Shown: positions 44,144-56,214 of the stretch, piece after piece
Position numbering within the stretch: the stretch's first letter is position 1
How the letters are laid out: every line of letters starts with the position of its first letter
Assembly (NCBI GenBank): GCA_022647565.1
Contig: JALCLA010000002.1
Coordinates: forward strand, 248,001 to 312,000
Direction: 5' to 3'
DNA length: 64,000 nt
Source of the DNA: Chiayiivirga sp.
Lineage (GTDB): Bacteria; Pseudomonadota; Gammaproteobacteria; Xanthomonadales; Xanthomonadaceae
Notes under the pieces: model-generated
Databases searched by the model: none
What the model was told of the DNA's origin: nothing
The model's input: the letters and a program-made list of their open reading frames with translations, nothing else
Translations under genes and position numbers: made by a program

Positions 44144-44815
44144 ATGTCCGAGTCGATCGATCTGCCCGAAGCCCTGCGCCTCAGCGCCACCGAAGCGCGC
44201 CTGCTCGGCTGCCTGATCGAAAAGGAAGCCACCACGCCCGAGCAATATCCGTTGACCGAGAACGCGCTGGTGGTGGCGAGCAACCAGAAGACCAGCCGCG
44301 ACCCGGTGATGGAGCTGACCCTGGGTGAGGTCGGCCACGCCCTGCGCCAGCTCGAGCCGCGCCACCTGGTGCGCAGCGTGCACGGCGCGCGCGCGCAGCG
44401 TTACGAGCACCTGGTATCCAGGGCCTATGGCCTCACCGCACAGCAACAGGCACTACTCGGCCTGTTGCTGTTGCGCGGCCCGCAGACCCTGAACGAATTG
44501 CTCACCCGCAGCGAGCGCATGGCGCGCTTTGCCGATGCCGATGACCTGCGCCATGCGCTGGAGCGGATGGCCGAGCGCCAGCCGTCTTTGGTGCTGCGCG
44601 TGCCCAGGGCCGCAGGCCAGCGCGAAGAACGCTGGATGCACCTGCTGTGCGGGCCGGTGGACCTCGCCGCGTTCGCCAGCGCGGCCGCCGAACCGCGCGC
44701 TGCGCGCAGCGAGTCGGGTTCGGCGCTGGAGGCGCGCCTGGCTGCGCTCGAGGCGAGGGTCGAGGCGCTGGAATCCGCGCTGGGGCTCGCACGGGACGGC
44801 GCATCGCCCGAGTAG
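44144..44815 (+). CDS. YceH family protein (DUF480)
   Basis: A 223-residue protein with tandem winged-helix-like domains. The family signature is at the N-terminus (LSATEARLLGCLIEKEATTP) with YPLTENALVVASNQKTSRDP near 38. A second segment carries QALLGLLLLRGPQTLNELLT. The C-terminus is a short predicted coiled coil (LEARLAALEARVEALESALG). Its cellular role is unknown. The ATG at 44144 is chosen because the conserved region starts a few residues later. Confidence 0.9.
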   Translation: MSESIDLPEALRLSATEARLLGCLIEKEATTPEQYPLTENALVVASNQKTSRDPVMELTLGEVGHALRQLEPRHLVRSVHGARAQRYEHLVSRAYGLTAQQQALLGLLLLRGPQTLNELLTRSERMARFADADDLRHALERMAERQPSLVLRVPRAAGQREERWMHLLCGPVDLAAFASAAAEPRAARSESGSALEARLAALEARVEALESALGLARDGASPE

Positions 44816-44937
44816 AGCCGGCAGGATCGTGCCCCGCCGCTAGACGCGGGCAGGGCCACGAAGGCGGCGCGGGATTGCGCCCCGCGAGGCGTCGCCTCAC
44901 ACTGGCGCGGGGATGCAGGGGCTCCCGGGGGGAGAAA

Positions 44938-45537
44938 ATGGCTTTCCAACTGTTCAAACGCCTGTTCAGCGGTGGCAGCAGCGAAGTCGAGCGCCGCCGC
45001 AACGAACGGGTCAACGCCCGCAGCGGCACGCGCGTGCTGGTGATCGACGATTCCGCCACGATCGTGGCGGTGATCGGCAAGATGCTGCGCCAGAACGGCT
45101 ACGACGTGGTCAGTGCGGGCGATGCCGAGTCGGGTGTCGCAATCGCGCGCAAGGAACACCCGGACCTGATCTTCCTCGACATCGTGCTGCCCGGCATGAA
45201 TGGCTTTGCCGCGCTGCGCCAACTGCGCCGCGACCCGGGCACGCACAAGACCCCGATCATCATGATCAGCGGCAACATGCAGGCCACCGAGCAGTATTAC
45301 GCGCAGCGCATCGGCGCGGACGACTTCATGAAGAAGCCCTTCGGACGCGACGAGGTGTTCTCGCGCATCCAGCGCCTGATCGAATCGGGCCGGCTGATCG
45401 CGCACGACGGCCAGGCCGCCCATGCGCCCGCGGCCGTGGAAGCCTGCGACATCCCGGACATTGCCATGCCGGATGCGCGCGACCTGCCTGACAGTGACGT
45501 GGATCCGAACCGCCCGGCGCACCGCCCCGACGTCTGA
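44938..45537 (+). CDS. Response regulator, CheY/PilH-like receiver
   Basis: A 199-residue receiver protein without a DNA-binding output domain. The receiver covers about 30-150: acidic pair in LVIDDSATIVAVI, phospho-acceptor Asp81 in LIFLDIVLPGMNGF and Lys in DDFMKKPFGRDEV. The N-terminal 28 residues are basic and the C-terminal 45 are Pro/Asp-rich and probably disordered. It is similar to the PilG/PilH twitching-motility receivers. The ATG at 44938 has a strong GGGGGGAG ribosome binding site. No cognate kinase is adjacent. Confidence 0.85.
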   Translation: MAFQLFKRLFSGGSSEVERRRNERVNARSGTRVLVIDDSATIVAVIGKMLRQNGYDVVSAGDAESGVAIARKEHPDLIFLDIVLPGMNGFAALRQLRRDPGTHKTPIIMISGNMQATEQYYAQRIGADDFMKKPFGRDEVFSRIQRLIESGRLIAHDGQAAHAPAAVEACDIPDIAMPDARDLPDSDVDPNRPAHRPDV

Positions 45538-45636
45538 GCCTCGGCTGCGACTCGTCGCCGCGAAACCGACCACGCCGGGTTGATTCGCGGGGCCGCGGTC
45601 CCCACTATCCATGGTTCCCCGTTTGCCGGAACCCGG

Positions 45637-47385
45637 ATGCCCCATCACACCTCGCTGATCGCCCTGCTCTGCGCGGGCTTCGTGCTCGCTTTCGTGCTGG
45701 GCAGCCTCGCGCATCGCCTGCGGCTGTCGCCATTGGTGGGCTACCTGCTCGCGGGGGTAGTGGTTGGACCGTTCACGCCGGGGTTCGTGGCCGATCAGGC
45801 GCTCGCGCCGCAACTGGCCGAGATCGGCGTGATCCTGCTGATGTTCGGCGTCGGCCTGCACTTCTCGCTGCGCGACCTGCTGGCGGTGAAGAACATCGCC
45901 ATTCCCGGCGCGCTGGTACAGATCGGCGTGGCCACGGTCATGGGCTGGGGCCTGGCGCGCTGGATGGGCTGGAGCCACGGCGCCGGACTGGTGTTCGGCC
46001 TGGCCTTGTCGGTGGCCAGCACCGTGGTCTTGTTGCGCGCGCTGGAGGAGCGTCGCCTGCTCGATTCGACCCGCGGCCGCATCGCGATCGGCTGGCTCAT
46101 CGTCGAGGACCTCGCGATGGTGCTGGCCCTGGTCCTGCTGCCGGCGCTGTCGGGCGCACTGGCGGGCGAGGAAGCCGGCGGCGCATCCGACTCGATCTGG
46201 TTGGCGCTGGCCATCACCCTGGGCAAGGTGGTGGCCTTCGTGGTGCTGATGCTGATGGTCGGGCGCCGCACCATTCCGTGGCTGCTGGAACACAGCGCCG
46301 GCACCGGCTCGCGCGAACTGTTCACGCTCTCGGTGCTCGCCATCGCGCTGGGCGTGGCCTTCGGCGCGGCCGAACTGTTCGGCGTCTCGTTCGCGCTGGG
46401 CGCATTCTTCGCCGGCATGCTGCTGAACGAGTCCAAGCTCAGCCACGAAGCCGCGAGTGATTCGCTGCCGCTGCGCGATGCCTTCGCGGTGCTGTTCTTC
46501 GTCTCGGTCGGGATGCTGTTCGACCCGCGCATCCTGATCGAGCAGCCGCTGCCGGTGCTGGTGACCTGCCTGATCATCGTGTTCGGCAAGTCGCTCGCGG
46601 CCTGGTCGATCGTACGCGCGTTCGGCCATCCGCAGAACACCGCCCTCACCATCTCCACCAGCCTCGCCCAGATCGGCGAGTTCTCCTTCATCCTGGCGGG
46701 CCTGGGCGTCACCGAAGGTTTGTTGCCGAGCGCAGGCCGCGACCTGGTCCTGGCCGGCGCCCTGCTCTCGATCATGCTCAATCCCCTGCTGTTCGTGGCG
46801 CTGGACGGATGGCAGGCCCGCATCGCGCAGCGCGGGGTGACCGGGGCCACGCCAACCGCCACGGCCGAGTCGCCCCCGGGTCCTCGCCTCGAAGGCGAGA
46901 ACCACACCATCGTGGTCGGCTACGGTCGGGTCGGACGCGAGTTGTCGGCCCTGTTGCGCCAACGCGGAGTGCCGGTGCTGGTGGTGGACGATGATCCCGA
47001 CCTGATCGCCCGCGCGCATGCCGAAGGCTTTGCCGCAGTGCGCGGCAACGCCGCGGCCGATCGCGTGCTGGCCGAAACCCAGGCCGAGCGCGCCTGCATC
47101 GCGGCGGTAGCCATTCCCAACGCGCTGGAGGCGGGCGAGGTCGTGGCCAAGCTGCGCGCGCTCAATCCTGCACTCGTGGTGTTCGCCCGCGCCCACGGCG
47201 AAGCCGAACTCAAGCACCTGCTCGAACATGGCGCCGACGGCGCGGTGCTGGCCGAACGCGAACTGGCCCACAGCATGGCCGAGATGGCCCTGGCTACGCC
47301 GCCCTACCGCGGCAGGAGCAAGCTCGCGTCTCCCGCGCCCGCCGCAGGCGCGCCCGACACCGCAACATCGAGCCAGCCGGCGTAG
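45637..47385 (+). CDS. Kef-type cation:proton antiporter (CPA2, YbaL-like)
   Basis: A 582-residue monovalent cation/proton antiporter with a regulatory domain. About 12 membrane segments fill residues 5-385 (LSPLVGYLLAGVVVGPFTP, then GVILLMFGVGLHFSLRDLLA). A TrkA-N (RCK) domain begins near 420 with the nucleotide-binding glycines HTIVVGYGRVGRELSALL and ends near 545. The tail is Pro/Ala-rich. The lack of a KefF/KefG partner gene nearby and the RCK type favour YbaL over KefB/C. It overlaps the convergent DUF4166 gene by 82 bases. Confidence 0.9.
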   Translation: MPHHTSLIALLCAGFVLAFVLGSLAHRLRLSPLVGYLLAGVVVGPFTPGFVADQALAPQLAEIGVILLMFGVGLHFSLRDLLAVKNIAIPGALVQIGVATVMGWGLARWMGWSHGAGLVFGLALSVASTVVLLRALEERRLLDSTRGRIAIGWLIVEDLAMVLALVLLPALSGALAGEEAGGASDSIWLALAITLGKVVAFVVLMLMVGRRTIPWLLEHSAGTGSRELFTLSVLAIALGVAFGAAELFGVSFALGAFFAGMLLNESKLSHEAASDSLPLRDAFAVLFFVSVGMLFDPRILIEQPLPVLVTCLIIVFGKSLAAWSIVRAFGHPQNTALTISTSLAQIGEFSFILAGLGVTEGLLPSAGRDLVLAGALLSIMLNPLLFVALDGWQARIAQRGVTGATPTATAESPPGPRLEGENHTIVVGYGRVGRELSALLRQRGVPVLVVDDDPDLIARAHAEGFAAVRGNAAADRVLAETQAERACIAAVAIPNALEAGEVVAKLRALNPALVVFARAHGEAELKHLLEHGADGAVLAERELAHSMAEMALATPPYRGRSKLASPAPAAGAPDTATSSQPA

Positions 47386-47903
47386 CCCGCCAGCAAACCG
47401 ATGCCACGCATCTCGGCCCGCACCTCGAAGCAATAGCGTCCCTCGCGTTCTGACTCGCGCGCCAGCACGGTGAACCAGGCGCGCGGCAGCGGCACCCCGA
47501 GCACCCGCACCCGGCACAGATCCCACGTCAGTCCTTGCGCATCGGCATGCAGCCGGAAGTGCAGCGTCGCCGGCCCCAGCCGTTCGCGCAGCAGATCGCC
47601 ATCGGCCGACAACGCCGACACCATCGGGTGCGGCGGAAAATCCCGGTGCCAGCACTGTCCCTCGCCATGTGCCGAGATCGTCACGGCAATCGGGACCTCG
47701 CCCTCGCGGGTCGGCAGTCGCACCCAACGCGCCAAGCCGCGCAGCCACGGCCGATGCGCCGGGGTCACGTTCGCGCGTCCGTGGAAGCGGCACGGCAAGG
47801 CGGCCCGATGCAAGGCCTGGACCGATGCCGGGAGCCGGGCAAACGCCGGCCCCAGCAAGCGGCAAAACAACGGTTCGTCGCGGGGCAAATCCATGCCCCG
47901 CAT
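47304..47903 (-). CDS. DUF4166 family protein
   Basis: A 199-residue protein with the DUF4166 pattern. It has LFCRLLGPAFARLPASVQAL near residue 12, HGEGQCWHRDFPPHPMVSAL near 78 and LRADAQGLTWDLCRVRVLGV-like sequence near 125. The C-terminus has EGRYCFEVRAEMRGIGLLAG. The function is unknown. In other genomes the domain is fused to or next to saccharopine-dehydrogenase-like proteins, which are absent here. The ATG at 47903 has GGAGA 11 bases upstream. ATG 47894 is an alternative. Confidence 0.82.
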   Translation of the reverse strand: MRGMDLPRDEPLFCRLLGPAFARLPASVQALHRAALPCRFHGRANVTPAHRPWLRGLARWVRLPTREGEVPIAVTISAHGEGQCWHRDFPPHPMVSALSADGDLLRERLGPATLHFRLHADAQGLTWDLCRVRVLGVPLPRAWFTVLARESEREGRYCFEVRAEMRGIGLLAGYAGWLDVAVSGAPAAGAGDASLLLPR

Positions 47904-47936
47904 CCTATTGAGTCTCTCCGGTAAGCGCCCGTGGCC

Positions 47937-50519
<2,583 letters not shown>

Positions 50520-50570
50520 GGAAAGGTCCTCGGAATCGGGAGCCGCACCGGGCGGCTGACAAGGCCCAAG

Positions 50571-50596
50571 ATGCGGGCCGGCGTCGGCGATTCAAG
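50571..50596 (-). promoter_or_regulatory. Candidate sigma-32 (RpoH) promoter of clpB
   Basis: On the reverse strand CTTGAA (50591-50596) is followed after 13 bases by CCCGCAT (50571-50577). This is close to the heat-shock consensus CTTGAA-N11-14-CCCCATNT. It lies 52 bases before the clpB ATG, in the 82-base gap after pgeF. Confidence 0.6.
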
Positions 50597-50601
50597 CGGG
50601 C

Positions 50602-51363
50602 TCAGGCCGCGATCCAGATCAGCGTCGCCATGCGACCGCTGCGGCCATCGCGGCGATGCGAGAAAAAATGATCTGGCTCGGAGAGGGTGCAGCGACCGCC
50701 ACCGAACACTTGCGTCACCCCGGCCTCGGCCAGTCGCTGCCGGGCCAGGGCGTAGAGGTCGACTCGCCAATGGCCGGGCCGCGTGGGCACGAAGGCCACG
50801 CCTGCGCGCGGGTCGTGCGCGAGGAACGCATCGCGCACCTCGACGCCGACCTCGTAGGCCTGCGGGCCGGCCGCTGGCCCGAGCCAGGCCAGCAGGTGCT
50901 CCGGTGACGTGTCCATCGCGTCCACGGTGCGCTCCAGCACCCCACCCGCCAACCCGCGCCAGCCGGCATGGGCGGCGGCAACCTCGCTCCCGTTCGTTGC
51001 GCACAACAGCACCGGCAGGCAATCCGCACTCAGGATCACAAGCACCTCGCCCGGCGTGGCGGTGCTGGCGGCATCCGCTTCGGGCTCGATCACGCCACCA
51101 GCGTCGGGCCCGAAGCGCAGCACGCGCGTGCCATGCACCTGGCGCAGCCAGTGCGGTTCGCCCGGCAAGTCGCCGATCGCACGCAGGCGCGCGCGGTTGG
51201 CCGCCACGGCGGTCGCGCTGTCGCCGCAATGGGCCCCGAGGTTGAAGGTATCGAACGGTGCCGGCGATGCTCCCTGGCCGACGCCGCCACGCAGGGTGGT
51301 GAATGCAAGCACGTGCCGTGGCGCGGGCCACGAGGCCGACAGGATCGGCAGGGCATCGCTCAC
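50602..51363 (-). CDS. pgeF: Peptidoglycan editing factor PgeF (YfiH, multicopper oxidase-like purine nucleoside enzyme)
   Basis: A 253-residue laccase-domain protein. The family has been linked to removing misincorporated Ser from murein precursors and to purine nucleoside phosphorolysis. Metal-binding residues are in [11 protein letters not shown] (His near 78), [12 protein letters not shown] (Cys near 117) and [15 protein letters not shown] (His near 134). The C-terminus has [19 protein letters not shown]. The GTG start at 51363 overlaps the rluD stop (GTGA), so it is coupled to rluD. Confidence 0.92.
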   Translation of the reverse strand: MSDALPILSASWPAPRHVLAFTTLRGGVGQGASPAPFDTFNLGAHCGDSATAVAANRARLRAIGDLPGEPHWLRQVHGTRVLRFGPDAGGVIEPEADAASTATPGEVLVILSADCLPVLLCATNGSEVAAAHAGWRGLAGGVLERTVDAMDTSPEHLLAWLGPAAGPQAYEVGVEVRDAFLAHDPRAGVAFVPTRPGHWRVDLYALARQRLAEAGVTQVFGGGRCTLSEPDHFFSHRRDGRSGRMATLIWIAA

Positions 51364-52337
51364 GCCTTGGCGTCCTCGCGCAAGGCCACGAGCAAGGCCG
51401 CCAGATCGGCCGGACGCGGTGCCTGCACCACCACCGCCTCGCCCGAGACCGGATGCGCGAACTCGATGCGCTCGGCATGCAGGGCCTGGCGGCGGAAGCC
51501 ACGCAAGCTTGCCTGCAATTCCGGCGTCGCGCCCTTGGGCAGGCGCAGCGATCCGCCATACAGCGGATCGCCTACCAGGGCGTGACGCACATGCGCCATG
51601 TGCACCCGGATCTGGTGGGTGCGGCCGGTTTCCAGCACGCACTCGACCTGGGTGTGGGCGCGGAAGCGTTCGCGCACCCGGTAATGCGTGACCGCCGGCT
51701 TGCCGCCTTCCACCACGGCGCGCTTGAGTCGATCCACCGGATGCCGATCGAGCGGCGCATCCACCGTGCCGCCCGCCACCAGCACCCCGTTCACCACGGC
51801 TTCGTACTGGCGATGGATCTCGCGCGCCGCCAGCTGCTCCACCAGGGCCGCATGCGCGCGCAGGCTGCGCGCCACGATCAGGGCGCCGGAGGTTTCCTTG
51901 TCCAGCCGATGCACGATCCCGGCGCGTGGCAGCTGCGCCAGGGCCGGATCGCGATGCAGCAGGGCGTTGACCAGGGTGCCGCGGGCATTGCCAGCGCCCG
52001 GATGCACCACCAGGCCCACCGCCTTGTCGATCACGAATACGTCGGCATCCTCGTACAACACCGGCAGCGCGATGGCCTCGGGCTGCGAATGGGTGACGAC
52101 CTCGGGGGTGGCGTTCAGCTCGATCCATTCCCCGCCACGCACCGCGTCGCGCGGGCGCGCGGCGCGACCGTCGATCAGGACCTCGCCGGACTTGATCCAC
52201 CCGGCCAGGCGCGAACGCGAGTAGCCGGAAAAGAGTTCGGCCAGGACCTTGTCGAGACGCTGGCCCGCCGCTTCCCGCGGCACCTGCGCCCGCGCAACGG
52301 CCGCCTGCGCCGGGGATTTCGTTAGGAGTTCGTTCAT
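51360..52337 (-). CDS. rluD: 23S rRNA pseudouridine synthase RluD
   Basis: Isomerises uridines of helix 69 in 23S rRNA. It has 325 residues. An S4 RNA-binding domain is at 20-80 ([20 protein letters not shown]). The catalytic motif is [20 protein letters not shown] near 145 with the active Asp. [20 protein letters not shown] lies near 235. The ATG at 52337 follows the usual short N-terminal tail. It is divergent from bamD with 61 bases between the starts, the common gammaproteobacterial arrangement. Confidence 0.95.
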   Translation of the reverse strand: MNELLTKSPAQAAVARAQVPREAAGQRLDKVLAELFSGYSRSRLAGWIKSGEVLIDGRAARPRDAVRGGEWIELNATPEVVTHSQPEAIALPVLYEDADVFVIDKAVGLVVHPGAGNARGTLVNALLHRDPALAQLPRAGIVHRLDKETSGALIVARSLRAHAALVEQLAAREIHRQYEAVVNGVLVAGGTVDAPLDRHPVDRLKRAVVEGGKPAVTHYRVRERFRAHTQVECVLETGRTHQIRVHMAHVRHALVGDPLYGGSLRLPKGATPELQASLRGFRRQALHAERIEFAHPVSGEAVVVQAPRPADLAALLVALREDAKA

Positions 52338-52398
52338 GGGCCGGGCCGGAGGGGTTGGGGTATCATGCCGCGCTCGTTCGCAGCCTTTTCGGCCCCAC

Positions 52399-53280
52399 AT
52401 GATCCGATATTCCAGCCTGGTCCGTCTCTTCGCGCTGCTCGTGCTGCTGCTTGCGGCCACGGGCTGCAGCCGCTTCAAGTGGTTCGACAAGGACGACCCG
52501 CTCGAAACCCTGCCGGTGGAGGCGATGTACGACGAGGCCAAGGGTTCGCTGCAGGGCGGCAACCTCGGGCGCGCGACGCGCTACTACCAACGCCTGATCG
52601 CGCGCTTCCCCTACGGCGCCTATACCGAGCAATCGCAGCTTGAGCTGGCCTACGCCCAGTACAAGGCAGGCGATTCGGAAGAAGCCTCGTCCACGATCGA
52701 CCGCTTCATCCGCACCTACCCCACGCATCGCAACATCGACTACGCCTACTACCTGAAGGCGCTGATCAACTTCAACCGCGAGAACGCCCTGCTCGAGCGC
52801 CTCGCACGCCTCGACATGACCCAGCGCGACCAGGGCGCGCCGCGCCAGTCGTTCAACGATTTCGCCGACCTGATCCGGCGCTATCCGAACAGCCGCTACG
52901 TGCCGGATGCGCGCCAGCGCATGGTGCACCTGCGCAACCTGATGGCACGCTACGAGATCAACATCGGCAAGTTCTACCTGCGGCGCGAGGCTTACGTCGC
53001 GGCGGCCACGCGCGGCCAGTACGTGCTGGAGCACTATCCGCAGAGCATGCACGACGGCGACGCGCTGGCGATGATGGCCACCAGCTACCGCGCCCTGGGC
53101 CAGGACAAGCTCGCCGCGGACGCGCGCCGCGTGCTCAAGCTCAACCATCCCGACCACGCCTACCTGCGCGGCGACTGGCCGGAAAAGCGCAGCCTGTTCA
53201 AGCGCATGTGGCCGTTCGACGACGAGCGCGACCAGAGCGCGCTGCCGGATGACCCGACCGCACCGGAATCGGCGCCGTAA
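52399..53280 (+). CDS. bamD: Outer-membrane assembly lipoprotein BamD
   Basis: An essential BAM-complex lipoprotein that helps insert beta-barrels. It has 293 residues. The signal has lipobox LAATGC (Cys near residue 24). TPR repeats fill residues 45-240, for example [20 protein letters not shown] and [40 protein letters not shown] follows near 215. An acidic Pro-rich tail ends the protein. A TATCAT at 52361-52366 could be a -10 box, but no good -35 accompanies it. Confidence 0.95.
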   Translation: MIRYSSLVRLFALLVLLLAATGCSRFKWFDKDDPLETLPVEAMYDEAKGSLQGGNLGRATRYYQRLIARFPYGAYTEQSQLELAYAQYKAGDSEEASSTIDRFIRTYPTHRNIDYAYYLKALINFNRENALLERLARLDMTQRDQGAPRQSFNDFADLIRRYPNSRYVPDARQRMVHLRNLMARYEINIGKFYLRREAYVAAATRGQYVLEHYPQSMHDGDALAMMATSYRALGQDKLAADARRVLKLNHPDHAYLRGDWPEKRSLFKRMWPFDDERDQSALPDDPTAPESAP

Positions 53281-53291
53281 GTCAGAATCAA

Positions 53292-53452
53292 AAGACGGAT
53301 ACGCAAAGGACGCAAAGGAAAAGCCGAGCAAGAAACACCAGAAAGGGCTTGGGTCTGTTCTTCGCGGGGATCGCCATTTCGCCGAGACCCACTCCTGCCT
53401 TTCCTTTGCGTCTTTTCTTGCTTTTCCTTTGCGTCCTTTGCGTATCCGTCTT
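53292..53452. repeat. Dispersed palindromic element, copy 2 (CGCAAAGGACGCAAAGG family)
   Basis: Perfect 33-bp inverted arms at 53292-53324 and 53420-53452 both contain GGATACGCAAAGGACGCAAA (on opposite strands). An extra TTCCTTTGCGTC lies inside. It occupies the whole gap between convergent bamD and nadE. The arms match the 6573-6727 element. It could fold as a long hairpin in either transcript. Confidence 0.85.
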
Positions 53453-53479
53453 TCCATCTTGTGATCCTGCCGTTCGCCG

Positions 53480-55132
53480 TTACCCCCGATACCCGGACGT
53501 GATCGGATAACGGCGCTCGCGCCCGAAGGCGCGGCGCGACACCTTCGGCCCCGGCGCGGCCTGTTGCCGCTTCCATTCGCCGATGCGCACCAGGCGCAGC
53601 ACGCGCTGCACCGTCGCGGCATCGAAGCCCGCCGCGATGATCTCCGCTCCCGACTGTTCCTGGTCGATGTGGCGCAGCAGGATCGCATCGAGCACGTCGT
53701 AGGGCGGCAGCGAGTCCTGGTCGGTCTGGTTCTCGCGCAGTTCGGCCGAGGGCGGACGCTCGATCACCGCCGGCGGGATCACCGGGGCACCCGCCATCGC
53801 ATTGCGCCAGCGGCACAGCGCGAACACGTCGGTCTTGTACAGATCCTTGAGTGGCGCGTAGCCGCCGCACATGTCGCCATAGATGGTGGCGTAGCCGACC
53901 GCGTATTCGCTCTTGTTGCCGGTGGTCAGCAGCAGGCCGCCGAATTTGTTGGCGAGCGCCATCAGGATCGCGCCGCGGCAGCGTGATTGCAGGTTCTCTT
54001 CCGCAACATCCGTGGCGCGACCCGCGAACAGCGGCGCGAGCGCATCGAGAAAGCCACGGAACGGCGCCTCGATCGCCACGGCTTCGAGACGCACGCCGAG
54101 CGCGCGCGCCTGCTCCTCGGCCAGATCGTTGCTCAGGCCCGAGGTGAAGCGCGAAGGCAGCCGGACCGCCGTGACGTTCCCGGCACCAAGAGCATCCACC
54201 GCGATTGCCAGCACCAGGGCCGAATCCACGCCACCGGAAAGCCCCAGCCAGGCGCGCTCGAAACCGTTCTTGCGCAGATAGTCGCGGGTGCCGCGCACCA
54301 CGGCGCGATAGGCCTGCCCGACCGCGCTCTCGTCGTTCTCCTCGGGCCAGTGCACCCGCGCGAAGCGCCGCATCGCCGGGTCGAAATCCGCGACCAGCCA
54401 ATGATCCTCGAATGCGCGCGCCGCCGGATGGATGTGCCCGTCGCCATCGGCCAGCACCGAGGCGCCGTCGAACACCAGCGCATCCTGCCCGCCCACGGCA
54501 TTGAGATAGGCCAGGGCCACGCCCGATCCATTGCGGATCGTTTCCTGCACCCGCGTGGCCAGCAAGGCATCGCGCTGCGCGTGCTTGTCGCGCTCGAAGG
54601 GCGAGGCGTTCGGCACCAGCACCAGTTGCGCGCCGGCGACGACGGTGTCCGCCAGCGGCTCGGCAAACCACAGGTCCTCGCAGATCACGAGGCCAATCCG
54701 GGTGCCATCCAGCTCGAACACGCAGGCCCCGCCGTCAGGGTCAACCGCGAAGTAGCGACGCTCGTCGAACACCGCGTAGTTGGGCAGCTCGCGCTTGCGG
54801 TAGTGCGCGATGCGCTCGCCATCGCGCAGCACGCTGGCCGCGTTGAAGACCACCGCGCCCGCCGCCTCGGGCCACCCCACCACCGCCACGATGCCGCGCG
54901 CCGCCTGCGCGATGTGTTCGATCGCGCGCTCGCACTCGGCCAGGAAGGCGGGACGCAGCAGCAGGTCTTCCGGCGGATAGCCCGACACCGCCAGTTCCGG
55001 GAACAACACCACGTCGGCGTGGTGCAGGTCGCGCGCCTGCGCGATCAGCTCGACGATGCGCGCCGTGTTCGCCTCGACCGCCCCGACGGGAAAGTCGAAC
55101 TGGGCCAAGGCGATCCGCAAGAGTTTGGACAT
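53480..55132 (-). CDS. nadE: Glutamine-dependent NAD+ synthase
   Basis: Makes NAD+ from deamido-NAD+, ATP and glutamine. It has 550 residues. An N-terminal nitrilase-like glutaminase (about 1-250) supplies ammonia. Its triad residues are Glu in FPELAVSGYPPEDLLLRP, Lys in HYRKRELPNYAVFDE and Cys in LVICEDLWFAEPL. The C-terminal synthetase domain has the PP-loop LGLSGGVDSALVLAIA near 280, and TTGNKSEYAVGYATIYGDMC near 400. The ATG at 55132 begins MSKLLRIALAQ. It lies downstream of the sucCD terminator. Confidence 0.95.
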   Translation of the reverse strand: MSKLLRIALAQFDFPVGAVEANTARIVELIAQARDLHHADVVLFPELAVSGYPPEDLLLRPAFLAECERAIEHIAQAARGIVAVVGWPEAAGAVVFNAASVLRDGERIAHYRKRELPNYAVFDERRYFAVDPDGGACVFELDGTRIGLVICEDLWFAEPLADTVVAGAQLVLVPNASPFERDKHAQRDALLATRVQETIRNGSGVALAYLNAVGGQDALVFDGASVLADGDGHIHPAARAFEDHWLVADFDPAMRRFARVHWPEENDESAVGQAYRAVVRGTRDYLRKNGFERAWLGLSGGVDSALVLAIAVDALGAGNVTAVRLPSRFTSGLSNDLAEEQARALGVRLEAVAIEAPFRGFLDALAPLFAGRATDVAEENLQSRCRGAILMALANKFGGLLLTTGNKSEYAVGYATIYGDMCGGYAPLKDLYKTDVFALCRWRNAMAGAPVIPPAVIERPPSAELRENQTDQDSLPPYDVLDAILLRHIDQEQSGAEIIAAGFDAATVQRVLRLVRIGEWKRQQAAPGPKVSRRAFGRERRYPITSGYRG

Positions 55133-55162
55133 GAGGCCCTCGCAATTTCGATGACGGAAACG

Positions 55163-55189
55163 ACGAAGGGCCGCAATGCGGCCCTTCGT
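55163..55189 (-). terminator. Hairpin terminator after sucD
   Basis: A perfect 12-bp stem (ACGAAGGGCCGC with GCGGCCCTTCGT) around an AAT loop lies 24 bases after the sucD stop, on the transcript side. Only a short T-rich tract follows (CGTTTCC), so termination strength is uncertain. The stem could also act on the opposite strand. Confidence 0.7.
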
Positions 55190-55212
55190 CCCCGCCGCGC
55201 GTGGCGGTCAGT

Positions 55213-56088
55213 TTACTTGGCGAGGCGCTTGGCCACCGCCGCACCCAGGTCACCCGGCGAACGCACCGTGGTGACTCCGGCTTTTTCCAGCGCGGCGAAC
55301 TTGCCGGCCGCAGTGCCCTTGCCGCCCGAGGCAATTGCGCCGGCGTGGCCCATGCGCTTGCCCGCGGGCGCGGAGGCGCCGGCGATGAAGCCGACCACCG
55401 GCTTGGTGATGTACTCGGCGATGAACTCGGCGGCTTCTTCTTCGCCCGAGCCGCCGATTTCGCCCACCAGGATGATGGCCTCGGTCTGCGCGTCGTCCTG
55501 GAACAGCTTGAGTGCCTCGACGAAGCTCATGCCGTTGATCGGGTCGCCACCGATGCCGATACAGGTGCTCTGGCCGAGGCCGGCCTGCGTGGTCTGGTGC
55601 ACGGCTTCGTAGGTCAGCGTGCCGGAGCGCGACACGATGCCGACCTTGCCCGGCTTGTGGATGTGGCCCGGCATGATGCCGATCTTGCACTCGCCCGGCG
55701 TGATGATGCCGGGGCAGTTCGGGCCGATCAGGGTGCAGTCGTCGTAGCCGCGCAGTGCGTTCTTGACCCGCAGCATGTCGAGCACCGGAATGCCCTCGGT
55801 GATCGCCACGATCACGCGGATGCCGGCATCCGCGGCTTCGAGGATGGCATCGGCCGCGAACGGCGGCGGCACGTAGATCACGCTGGCATCGGCGCCGGTG
55901 TCGAGCACGGCATCCTGCACCGTGTTGTAGACCGGCAGCCCGATGTGTTCGCTGCCGCCCTTGCCGGGCGTGACGCCGCCCATGACCTTGGTGCCGTAGT
56001 CAACCATCTGCTCGGCGTGGAAGGTGCCCTGCTGGCCGGTGAAGCCCTGCACGATGACCTTGGTGTTCTTGTTGACCAGTACGCTCAT
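55213..56088 (-). CDS. sucD: Succinyl-CoA synthetase alpha subunit
   Basis: Catalyses substrate-level phosphorylation in the TCA cycle together with SucC. It has 291 residues. The N-terminal CoA-binding Rossmann domain reads [34 protein letters not shown] and [18 protein letters not shown] lie in the middle. The phospho-histidine is in [20 protein letters not shown] near 247. It lies 126 bases downstream of sucC, a gap filled with GC-rich palindromes. A hairpin terminator follows. Confidence 0.97.
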   Translation of the reverse strand: MSVLVNKNTKVIVQGFTGQQGTFHAEQMVDYGTKVMGGVTPGKGGSEHIGLPVYNTVQDAVLDTGADASVIYVPPPFAADAILEAADAGIRVIVAITEGIPVLDMLRVKNALRGYDDCTLIGPNCPGIITPGECKIGIMPGHIHKPGKVGIVSRSGTLTYEAVHQTTQAGLGQSTCIGIGGDPINGMSFVEALKLFQDDAQTEAIILVGEIGGSGEEEAAEFIAEYITKPVVGFIAGASAPAGKRMGHAGAIASGGKGTAAGKFAALEKAGVTTVRSPGDLGAAVAKRLAK

Positions 56089-56114
56089 GGAATTCGATCC
56101 CTTGTGCTTGTCTC

Positions 56115-56206
56115 CTTCCCCCGCCAGCGGAAGAAGGTCGGGATGGGGGCACGTTACGCGAAGCCGTTGCCCCCACCCTGGCCCTCCCCCGCGAGCGGGG
56201 GAGGGG
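56115..56206. repeat. GC-rich palindromic repeats between sucC and sucD
   Basis: A hairpin CCCTCCCCCGC / GCGGGGGAGGG lies at 56182-56205 with a tiny loop. A second, degenerate palindrome (CTTCCCCCGCCAGCGGAAG) lies at about 56126-56144. They resemble the short REP-like palindromes scattered in Xanthomonadales intergenic DNA. No gene is present in the gap. Confidence 0.55.
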
Positions 56207-56214
56207 ACGAAAAA

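Noticed and set aside
45637..47385. KefB/KefC glutathione-gated system.
   Set aside because: No KefF or KefG ancillary gene is adjacent and the C-terminal RCK domain is followed only by a short tail, so a YbaL-like assignment is safer.
44425..47865. A 1146-codon open frame on the minus strand across YceH, the response regulator and the Kef-type gene.
   Set aside because: It is antisense to three well-recognised genes, has His/Gln/Arg-rich low-quality sequence and no domain.
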